Shown here piece by piece: positions 24,001-36,000 of a stretch of DNA of 64,000 nt (positions are counted from its first letter, which is position 1; each line of letters starts with the position of its first letter). The stretch spans positions 13,389,001-13,453,000 of the forward strand of contig OX387197.1 of NCBI GenBank assembly GCA_947561715.1. Reading direction: 5' to 3'. Below the pieces are notes generated by a model. The model saw only the letters and a list, made by a program, of their open reading frames with translations. It did not search any database and was not told the origin of the DNA. A program made the translations under genes and the position numbers. Origin of the DNA: Ascidia mentula (Eukaryota; Chordata; Ascidiacea; Phlebobranchia; Ascidiidae).

Positions 24001-27000
24001 TTGAATGCCCACAACTCTGTCACTGTGATGCAACTAGCATTGACTGTTCTGCCCAGTATAAGCAAGAAATACCAAATAACATACCACCATATGTTTCCAT
24101 AATGTATAATATTCTCATATTGTTTGACAACAATATTTGCAAATTGTTGAATTTATTTTACAGAAATTTAAGTCATAACAACATTAGCTTTATTACAAAT
24201 AACCGGGCTTTTGAAAAGCTACGAAATGCGAAAAGGTTGGATTTGTCTCATAATAACATTGGGCACATTGAGGAGGGTGCTTTTGTTGGTGCTGTTAACC
24301 TTGTAGAATTGTAAGTATTTGTCTAAAGTTGTGATAATTCTTTTAAAAATGTTTTTCTAGGCATTTAAACAACAACTTAATAAATACTGTACGAGGATCT
24401 TTCTTTCATGGCCTAGAAAACTTACGGATCTTGTAGGTTTATTATCAACAGTTTTTGTTTTGAACTTTTTTAATGAAACAGTTACTTCTCTAGAATCATC
24501 AGAAACAATAAAATATTATGTGTTCACAATGACTCTTTTGATGGCCTTTCTTCCCTTGAACATCTGTCATTATATGGAAACAAAATTACTACAATAATGA
24601 TTGGTTCACTAACTGCACTAACTTCATTGCAAACCTTGTATGTATTGATTGATCATTTTTTTGTAAATTTGCAGGAAAGCTAATTGATTTTAGTCAATAG
24701 AAATAAATGTTTCCATGTTACGTGAACAGTACTACTATGTGCCCAAACCACTGGCAGTTTAAAATGATGGAATATAGATTTACAAATATGTTAACACAAA
24801 TTTTTGTTTGGGATAATTGTTGAGTAATGATGTGCAGTAGTACCATTTAAAATTTAGTATTTTTTTGTATTTGGGCCTTTTGCACAAACATGGTTCAAAA
24901 TTAAACTATTATTGAGGGTAATTCCAAGTATTCCAAATTGCTTTTGCAGTACATCGAGAGGAATAGTATACATAAACAAAAGATAAAATACCACTTGTCA
25001 CCATAATAATAACAGTGTGCCAAAAGAGTAATATAGTCGAAACATTATCAATGAAATAATTACATGAAGTTCATAATACAAGTGTTGTTAATTTGAGTTC
25101 GAAGTTCAGTTGAGCAATTTCGCAAGTGATGTTCTGAAATCTATTTTGTTCACAAAAAGAGCATTTGTATTTTCTTCGATTTTGCTGCATGTAGACTGAT
25201 CAATCACAATATTTTACAACAAGTGTAATGAGCAAAATTACTTGATACACAAAAATAAGTAGACATCTTTTTTTGCCATTCAAAGTTGATATTTTTCACA
25301 CCTGTGAATCTTTTTGTGTTTTGGACAGAAATTTATTGGCAAATCCTTTAAATTGCAACTGTCATATGGATTGGTTTGGAGCATGGTTAAGAGGAAGTGC
25401 TGTTGCCACTGGAAATCTTCGTTGTGCTGTGCCAACATTTTTGGCAGGTTTGCCCATTTCAGACATAAATTCTCAAGATTTTCAATGCAATTCAATAGAA
25501 AGAAACTATTCTGTGTGCTCATATTTTGAAACTTGTCCATCTGGATGCATGTGTCAAGGTATGTTGCATTTATTGGTATTCAAATGCTGAACCATATGTA
25601 ATTGGTTTTTCACAATCTCAGCACTTGTCGTACAATGTGGAAACGCAGGACTGACAAAGTTTCCAGTCACTGAAATTTCACAAGATGTAAGTGAGCTGTA
25701 CATAAACAACAATGACATTATGTTCCTTCCTTTAAAGATCAATGAATTAGTTTTTCTTACAACACTGTAAGTAATGTATGTGTTGTATTTATAATTTTAT
25801 TTAATTTTTGTTTCGTTCCAGTGATTTGAGCAACAATAGTCTTGTAACTATAAGAGAACACCAATTTTCTCAACTGAAGAAACTACAAACCTTGCTCCTG
25901 GCACATAATAAGATCCGTTGTGTATCACAAACTTCATTTTCAGGCCTTGTGTTTTTGAGAAGCTTGTAAGTACTAATTATATCTGTAATCAAAAGTTTCA
26001 GCTTGCACCGTAGAAGAATTACAAGAAGTAGTTTTTTTTAACATTGTGTGTTTTCTTTATGGTTGCTATTTGAGTACACATACTGATGCACATCAATGCT
26101 CATACTACTATTAAAAAGCACAGCAAAAAGTCTTTTAAATGTTTGTTGGCTGTTAGTGCTGTATCATTATTGCTTAATCAATGTATTTGGCTTATTCACC
26201 AATTACTGCTGCAAAAACTGGTAGGTTTGTTTCAGTAACAGACACAGCATTCCCGATACATCAGGAAGGCTAGTATAAAAAACACTTTGCTGTGGAGGCA
26301 AAAATTATTTCAAACTTTTTTAATAATCTTTTAATAGTGTTTGGTCATCATAACATTAAACTACAAATGTAAATTTGTTTCACAGATCACTGCAAGGAAA
26401 TAACTTATCATCATTACCAGAGGGAGTGTTTAATAGTCTTCCATTGCTAAGGAATGTGTAAGTACGCAAAACAGAAAAAGGTTTTAAACTAGCAGTGAGG
26501 TCACTTTGCTACAAGGCTCTTTTCTTCTCAGCAGTCATATCAAATCATGATATTATAATAATCTTACATCTGCAGAGATAATCTTTTTTCTAGGACATAC
26601 ATTAAAAACCACTTTTTGCTCGGGTTGGCATTTTAAGCTGCATCGACGGCCGAAAAACTTGTAATGATAACATGGAATGTGCTGTAACCCATTATGGGGA
26701 GCACACAACCTTCTGAAGTAAGCACCATGTGCAAAACTCTACGCCTATGTCTGTTGTACAGAAAATAAACATCTGCTAACTAATTTATTTATGGCTCGTG
26801 AAATGCCACTAAAATTGTTTAAAAGAAACAGTTTGGATTATAATTGCTTTAGACTAAACATAGCTGACAGTTAAAAAGTACAGCAAACTAGCATATCTTG
26901 TAGTAGTCTTCCCGTCAAGATATTTATTATGTCCGGTGAAAATTTTGTTCACCTAACTACGAGTCCCTTAATTGGTGCAACATAAAGTGCAGGACTCAAG

Positions 27001-30000
27001 GGGCAATATAATTTTTTCACAAACCAATGTTTTGCTGTATTGTTAATTGTGATGAAAAAACGTTTATGACAGAACAAGTGAGATCATATTATTGAATTGA
27101 GAGTGCCAATTCATACATATAAATAAAGTTCCATAGGTATGTAATAGTCACCTGAAAGAACAAGGATCACTAGACATCAGTCAAATATTATGTTTTAAGT
27201 TTTGCAAAGTTAGAATGCTTTAAGTATGTTTAATGTTTTGGTCCGCAATGTTTCAAGGTACAAATCAACTATAGTAAATTCAGTATCTATATTTATAGGT
27301 ATTGATGGTGATGTCATAATAATTTATTAATCTTTGTTTAAATTGTTGTGAACAATAATTTTATTTACAAAACATCAGGTCACATCTATGCTGGCATATG
27401 AATCCTATGTAGGCAACTGCTTTTACTTCATGTTAGGATGGTCTCATATGTAACAATGAGCCTTTGTACTATGATATATTTTAAATAAGTTAAATTTTTC
27501 TTTTAAACTTAGTTTATAATAGTATGTTTGTTGTATAAATTCAAGACTCAGTTCAGGATATATGAAAAAAATAGGTTATGGGCTTGCAAAAATGTACTTG
27601 TATGAACAAGCAAAATATGTGTTGCATTTCAGTGGACTCAGTGCTAATCCATGGTATTGTAATTGTCGTTTGCGTTGGCTGTCACATACTTTAGACCAGG
27701 TTGGAATAGCTCGATGTTTTGGTCCGCAAAATATGAAAGGAAGATTGATTGCGACATCAACTGCAGATATGTTTGTATGTCAAGGTAAGATAAAACCTAA
27801 AGATATTTTAAGTTTCAACCAGTTTTAGAGTGAGATGTATAAAATATAGTGTGGACTGCAGTTAATCTGGTTTTTGGTAAATCCTGAACTTTGCCTAATT
27901 TTTTTTTTGAAATTGGGGGGTGTAAATGATTCATATAATTTTTTTTTGGATAAAAAAAATTTGAAAAACAGAAAGCTTGGAAAAATCTTAAGTATTTATT
28001 CTAGATCCTTTCCAATTCCAGATAGAAGGCTTTTTTTACATTTTATAACATATACTTAGACTCTTGCTTTACTGCATTGTTCTCTTTAACATTAAAGCGT
28101 GTAGTGTAGAATGTCAATTCACCCAAAGCTTTTTGTGTAATCAGTGCTTAAGGTTAGAAACAATTGTTGGAGTACTTATTTTATATGTCCAGGTTACAAC
28201 AATGTCTTAGTTGTTCTTCAATTAGGTGCTTGTTTTTGCCAATATCATACTAGCTATACAGTGTCAGACTTGAAACAAGTGCCTTCAGACCTCTGATACT
28301 TCGCTTGTTCCAGACAAATCGAATTTAGATTAACTTAGGTCTACTGTATTTAAAAACACGCTTTTTGATTTCTGTGACAAATTATGTTTTGACACAAGAT
28401 AACAACTAACATCATAGTATTTAGATTAAATTTAAAGATGTCATTCTAATAAACTATCATTCTTTCGCAATTTATTGCCACAAAATTGTACTTCACAATA
28501 CTGACAATAGTTTCTATTGTGTACAGCAAATTTTTAATGATAAGGTTTTGTTGAAAAAAAAACTTCGTAACAGGTGCCATTGATATTGACATTGATACAA
28601 AATGCAATCCATGTTTGTCTTCTCCATGTGGACATAATTCAACATGTACTGTTGATATGATGCAACAATACTCTTGTCATTGCCAAACTGGTATGTTGGT
28701 GAAACAAAAAAGTGGACCTTACAGTTTGAAAAATATACATTTTTGCAACAGGAAGTCTTGGCAGGAATTGTGAAGTTTCTGTTGGATCATGTGGCTCATT
28801 GCCTTGTTTAAATGGTGGAACATGTGTTGAGACAAGTGAAGTGGACTTTGTGTAAGCTGTACTAAATGCAAATAAATTTTCAGAATTTTTTTTTATCTTA
28901 TAAATGAAGTCATGAGAATTTCATCAAACGAAAAAAGAATTAGTGACCTACAGACGATGCCCCCATTTTGAGCTACAGAGTCTGATAGGTTATGGCGCAA
29001 TAATGCACATAATAAATCGCTTGGGGAATAATAAATTGTTATGTCCATAATACAAGATGAAAGTTGTATATATAAATTACAGTTTGGTGTTAATTTGATT
29101 GATAAATTTGTATATATTGCCGCTTGTAATTATTGTTAAATACTTCTGTGGTTTAGTTTCAAACACCTTGACCTGACCCCACAAGAAGGGGTGCAGTCGG
29201 TGTGGCACACAGCAGTATGAGAGGCTCATGAATAGCAAAAGGGGGCTCGGGGCTGGATTCCACATAACGTTTTAATTTCATGTTACATTTTTTTCTCTTG
29301 TCATAATTATGCTGAGGCATACCATTGCAAGAAACATTATTTGTGGTGATCAACTAAATCTTTCTCTGTGACACATAGTTTGATGAAGTACAACAATACA
29401 TATTTGTATATATTTTGGTTCACATGAATGTGGAAATTTTGCTGATATTCAGTGAATCTGTTCAGGTTCGTCTTGGCACATCCCAAAAACTGGCATTGGC
29501 AATAAAACTGATATTTTGCCCAATTAAGTTATCAAACAATATATACATATTACTTACCAAATGGTGTTGCTTTGATACCAATATGAGTGTGTACTTTATG
29601 AATTTGTTCAACAAAAATACAAAACGTAACAGTTTAGCTAGCTTATATCATCATATCAAAACTGTGTGGTTATCTGTAAACATGATGTTAAAATCAAGTG
29701 GGCTTACTGTTACTGTTTACTTCAATGTGATCAATTTCAGAAAACAAAAGTTTGAATCCTGCTATTAATGCAATAAAATGCTTATAACCTGTTTTGCTGC
29801 CCATTTTGTAGTTGCTTAGTGGTTAATTCACAATTTAATGTTGTATCTTGTATGTATTAAGTTTATGTGACTACATCATGTTTTAGTTGCAATTGCATTG
29901 ACGGATTTGAAGGAAAACAGTGTGAAGTTAATATAGATGACTGCAGAAGTAACCCTTGCACTGCTAAAAACGCAACATGCATTGACGAAATGCAATCTTA

Positions 30001-33000
30001 TACATGTAGATGTGCACCTGGATGGTGAGTAAAATTTTATATTATGTTTTTTTTTCCAACAAAACAATCCCTACTGTTCCAAAGGAAGAAACAGGGTGGC
30101 ACAGAACACATTCAACGATTCCAGCATCATTTTAAGAATATTCTTTGCACTCACACGTAGCATTGACCTTTGACTTTTAATTTTCCTGCATTAAAATATG
30201 TAAAGTTTTTAGTTTGGATGTTAATGGCTTACTAACAATATTTTCATTAATTTTACTTGAAAGTAATTTATTGAATGTTGGTGACATTTTTTGTTGTGTA
30301 ATGTTGTTTTCATGTTGGATATGTAGCTGCAGAAACTTAAGAACTATTTACATAGCAAAACTTATTACATGTAACTACAATATATGCAACAAAATAATAA
30401 ACTGTTCCATTGCATAAAATGAACTTTTCCGATTGTTTTAAGGCAAGGAGAAAACTGCAGTAAGGTCATGTCCAATGCTTGCATGCCAATAAATCCATGT
30501 CTCAATGGAGCGGAATGTGTGATGGAAAACAGTGGTGATGCTTCCTACAGGTCCCTGCCCACCCCATTTTCTGCATACACTTTATTTGCCCAACACACTA
30601 CTTAATAAATGGTCTTTTTAGGTGCTTATGTCCAGTTGGATACTATGGTAAAAATTGTTCAAGAAATGCATGTTATTACAACGGCTGTCAAAATGGTGGT
30701 GTGTGTGTAATAAACAATCATTCAGATGCTGGTTATCATTGCCACTGCCATGGCATGTTCCGGTAGGTTTAGGCCATTTTTCAAATAGATGTTTTGCAAA
30801 AATATACACCATAATTTATTCAGAGGAAGAAATTGCTCTGTACCAGTTATTGATGTTTTGGTGCAAGATGATCCATGTTCTCACGCATATTGTCTGAATG
30901 GAGGTGAATGTTATCACAAGCAAGAGTCTGGTAAATATGGTTGCTGGTGTCCTCCTGGCTATAGTGGAATCACTTGTGAAAAGGTGGTTTGATTCATATT
31001 TATATTTTATGTGTTTTCACTTTGGCCCTTCTCAGTTTGCATGTGATTGTAATTTTTTTAAGTTTTAACACTTTTATGTCTTTAGGAATTACACTAAATA
31101 TACAACAACTTATCATTGATAAATGTTTGTCATGGTTAAATTACATCTCTGTGGTAAAATACATGATGTTCACAAACATTAATTGTAATGCTTGAATGAA
31201 TTGAAAAAAGAAATTTTGTAATGTTGTTTTGCATTTGGATCCAAATTGCGTACAATTTAGTTTTTGGTCATAAACAGTTTTTAGGGCTTGATTTACAAAA
31301 TTCATACTTAACATTGCATGAAGTTTTTGCATGATGACATTTTACTCATTTTCGCACGCAGAAAGGAGGCTGATGATCAGTCGAGTTTTAATATAGGTAT
31401 AATTTATCTTTACATCTTAACATTTTTCAGCTATCCAGCTTAAATATTCAGGAAAATGGGAGCTATGTTCAATTACATTCTATGTCAGATCAAAACATGA
31501 ATATCACAGTATTTCTTTCCACTCTTGAGGTTATTTTGTGTTGCAAAAATGTTCTGTTTGTGCTTTTGTTATTTGGTGACTAACAATACTTTATGCAGCT
31601 CTTTGGAATTATATTTTACAAAGGATACGTACATAGTAGTAAACATGTAGCTGTTGAATTTTATTCTGGTCACATTCGACTCAGCATTGATTTAGGAAAC
31701 TTTCCTGGATCTACTTTGTATAGTTCAGTCCCAATAAATGATGGAAAATTACATAAGGTATTAAGTTATTAATAACAATAATCTCACGTGACAATAACAA
31801 TTTGAGCAACTAGTGTGCTTCCATACTATAAAATATTTATAATTTTTGCAAGAATTCAGGTTAGTTGCAAACTTATTCTGCATTTCTTTGATTAAAAGTG
31901 TTATAAACCTTTTTTTTGTTGGTTCAAGCATTGTCACCTATAAAAATTATGAATAATACTTAGCCTTGTTTTGAAGCATCAATCATGTTGCTTAAATATG
32001 ATTTGTTTATCTAGCAATAAGTTGCATATAAAAGTCTATTTTTGTAAACCATTATGTGTTACATTAAATTACATGAAAAGGCAAAATGAACTGGTTTATA
32101 TTAATTACTGCATATCAATACTCAAGTTCTTCTAAGGTTCAAATCATTATTTACCACGGATCTGTATCTCTAAATCTTGATGACCTTCACACAGTAAGAG
32201 TAAACGTTGGAACAATTTCTGAAGATACAAATGAGTATATGACACCATTTTTTGTTGCTGGTGTCCAAGGGGAATTGTTAACATATGCCAAAAAGATGAT
32301 ACATATTCGCAACTCAACTAGTTTTAGAGGTTGGTGAAATGGCTAATTAATGTATACACTAAAGGTGAAAATGTTAATTCAAGGTTACCTAAGTAGAATT
32401 GATTGTGCAATTTTACTTAAACAGTAATTCTGTTACTTTTTTTACAGGTTGCATCGATGCATTGTATTTTAATCAATCAAAGATAAATTTTAATGAGTTC
32501 CTCCCAAATGAACACCAAATAACACCAGGGTGTACAGAAGATTTAGGAGATTCTACATGCTCTTTATCAAGATGTGGAAACCATGGGAATTGTCAATATA
32601 GACCTGATTACGGAATACACTGTGTTTGTGACAGTGGCTACACAGGTACCCAAGACTACAAATTTTTTTACAGCTTAAAGGTATTTTTCAATTTCTTCAG
32701 TTTGTCGTGTCTGTCTCTGATCTATGACTATATGCTTGCTTGTGCACTGCTTTTATAAGAGACTGACTGTTAAACAACTTTATTGGCACGAGCTTTCGCG
32801 AGATTGATCTCGCTTCATCAGGTGCAGCAAATGACGTGTCAAATAAAATGCGGTAACAGCGCTAAAAACAAGGAAGAAAAAAGAAAAAACGCACGAAGAG
32901 GTGATAATTGTTGGTCACTGAGTGCCCGTGGCATCTTGGTGCGTATAATGGCTCATAAAGCCCCAGTCTCTATTGAGACCGTGGTTGATAGAGTCAAATT

Positions 33001-36000
33001 TTTGGATGAGGCGTTGTTCTGCCGTCTCTCTCGCTAGTCTCGTTCTTCTCATAACCTTCTGTAGCACCATGACCCTCAAGTCTTCAACACTGTGGTCAGG
33101 CTCGTTGAAATGAGCACCTACCGGTTTCTCGTAGTTGTTGTGCCGAATATCATTTTTGTGACCGTTCATTCTCTGTCTCAGTGTTTGTCCGGTTTGTCCG
33201 ATATACAAAGCTCGTGGACAGCGCGCACACGTCAAAGCGTAAATGACGTTCGTTGACCTGCAGGAAAATGTTCCCTGTGGTGAGAAATGTTGCCCATGCT
33301 TTGTCATGAGCTGATTAGATCGGTTAATGTGGTGGCACAATGCGCATCTCGCACCTCCACATGGGTATGTCCCAAAGTTTTTCTTGGTAGTAGTCTCCGT
33401 GTGGGTTAGCATTGTTTTCAGGTTTGGTGGTTGGCGATAAGCGACAACCGGTAGCTGCGGGAACACTGCACAAAGTCGGCTGTCACCATGCAAGATGGGC
33501 TGTAGGTCTTTTGCGATTTTTTTCAGTCGTCCCATCGGTTTGTTGTATGTGACGACGATGGGGATTCGTGTGTTTTTGCTACCACGCTGGTTCTCTTGAA
33601 TAAGCAGGTCTCGTCGGACGGTCGTCGCTCTTGCCATCTCCTTGTCTACCATGCTGGATCGGTAGTCATTCCCTATAAACCTGGTACGCAGTTCGCGCAA
33701 CTGTGCGTTGCAGTCATCGCGACGGGAACATATTCGTCTGTACCGGAGTGTTTGTGAGTGTACAATGGATCGATACACATGTTTCGGGTGGGCACTGGAA
33801 GGATGTAGGTATTTGCCGCTGTCCGTCGGCTTCCGGTATATGGAGGTGAAGAGTTCACCGTCGTTTAGCGAAACCGTTACATCCAAGAAATGCACCGAAG
33901 TGAGCGAGTGTTCCATGGTGAACTGTATGTTAGGATCCTCTTCATTGAAGTCCTCCACGAAGGCTCGAAGAGAATTCTCTCCCCCAGTACAGATAAAAAA
34001 GATATCGTCGATAAATCGACGGTACAATACAAGGGACGGTTTCCAGGTGTTCGTGAATCGTTCCTCTAGATCTGCCATGAAAATGTTCGCGTACTGTGGT
34101 GCTAGGCGTGTGCCCATCGCCGTCCCCTTGACCTGAATGTAGTGTTCATCGTTGAAGAGAAAGTTATTGTGTGTCAGAATGAACTTGGTCAATTGAATAG
34201 CAATTTCTGTGAAGTCATCTTCTTCGGGAAGTATTTTGTGCAAGGCTTGCAGTCCACGTTCGTGGTCTATGTTGCTGTACAGGGATACAACATCCAACGT
34301 AACCAGTATAGCCTCGGGTGGAAGGTGTTTGATGGAGGATAGCTGTCTGATGAAATCCGTGGTGTCCCGAACATAGCTATTGGCGGCTTGAGCGTGTGGC
34401 TTTAGTAATTTTTCCACGTACCCCGATACCATTTCCGTGAGCGTGCCAATGCCGCTTACAATTGGACGTCCCGGAATATTCGGTTTGTGTACCTTGGGTA
34501 ACATGTAAAAAAAGCCTGGTGAAGGGTCCTCGGGAATCAACAAGCCCAGCTCTTTCCGGACCCGCTCTGGAAACGATTTAACCAGTTTCACAAGTTCTTT
34601 CCTGTATTTATCTGTGGGGTCAGTATCAAGTTTATTGTAGTACGTTGTGTTGTTTAGTTGCCGATGGGCCTCTTGTATGTAGTCTTTTGTTTCCATGACA
34701 ACCACGGCACCTCCCTTGTCCGCGGGTTTAATTGTAAGGTCTTTGCAATTCCGTAGTTGCCGGACAGCTTTTGATTCTTTTACGGATAAGTTGTGGTGAA
34801 GTCTGCTTTCTTTGTTAAGAATTTCCGCTTCTGCGCGATTCCGGAAACAGCTTATGTAGAGGTCGAGGTTTGGATTGCGTCCTTCCGGAGGTGTCCATTC
34901 GCTGTGGTGTGATTTGGAGTGGGCATCATTCGTGTAGCCACCTTGTGTGTTTGTAGAGTTCGCATGAAAATATTCAGCCAGGCGCATGCGACGAAAAAAC
35001 GCCTCTAAATCTGCGCATGCTTTAATTTTGTCTAGCGTTGACGCTGGGCAAAAGCTAAGACCCTTCTGGAGAAGTGACGTTTCGCCACTGCTAAGTTCAT
35101 GGGTAGATAAAGTTCATGGGTAGGTATTTTTCAGTGAGCATGGTACAAAAAAACCTTTAAAATATATTTTTTATCTTTCTTAATTTTTTAAAGTAGGGAA
35201 CAGATTGCAAAATCAAACAGTTGTATTTTAATATTAATTATTATATAGTTCTTGACATAATGTGTTTCAAAAAAGGCTGTTTTCGGGCAGAAGTCCTTGT
35301 TAGCCTGGAAATGTTGTTTGGGGTAGGTGAGTTTGGAACATCAGTGCTTAAGCACCAGTAGTTGTGGAGTAGGATTTTTATTTTCTAGAAGTTTAAAATG
35401 TTAATGAAAAAATCTAAATGTTCACAACAGCATTACCCCATGTCTTGAAAATTTAAAAATGCTGTTGCAGTGGAAATACAAAACTAAATCACTGTATATT
35501 TGATTTTGGTGTTTTCTTTTACAACCTCACAATTTGAGTGGGTTAACAACCCTATTTGGTGAACATGGCTTTTATGTATTTTCAATACATCAATGAATGT
35601 CCCCTGTCAAATGCGGAGATAGAATACAACTATGAGTAAAGGATTTTATGCGTACAAAAATTCACATATAGATGAACCATATGTTCACTGGGAACACTTT
35701 GTTCATGGCAGCATTATTTAGTTGTTCCCATAAAAGCAAATATTATCATCAATAAAAATTTTCCTTATATTTATTGTCTCAATTGCTTCTACGAAAGTGG
35801 TTCGCTTGTTGCGAGTGAAGCACACATTTACGAACTATACTTTCTGGTATGTTTTTTTTTGTGATTCTATTTGCACAGCATTCAACTATTATGATTTACT
35901 ACTTTCAATTAATTCTTTGAAAGTAATATTGCGACATAAAATCTCTGTTTATTGTTTGCAATGTCAACAATTAGTTGCCACTGTAAATGTAAACCTGCTT

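Larger units (their letters stand above)
32760..35123 (-). mobile_element. Penelope-like retroelement in a Slit intron
   Basis: The element lies antisense in the Slit intron between EGF7 (ending 32645) and EGF8 (starting 36402). It contains one long uninterrupted frame for a reverse transcriptase with a GIY-YIG endonuclease. Downstream of the frame (lower coordinates) is a terminal region with a hammerhead-like core at 32794-32821. Near the upstream end a 14-bp word, AAGTTCATGGGTAG, occurs twice (35093-35106 and 35110-35123, 17-bp period). The higher-coordinate end seems to stop at the start of the coding region, so this copy is probably 5'-truncated, as is usual for the class. The Slit exons on both sides are unaffected. 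Confidence 0.85.
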
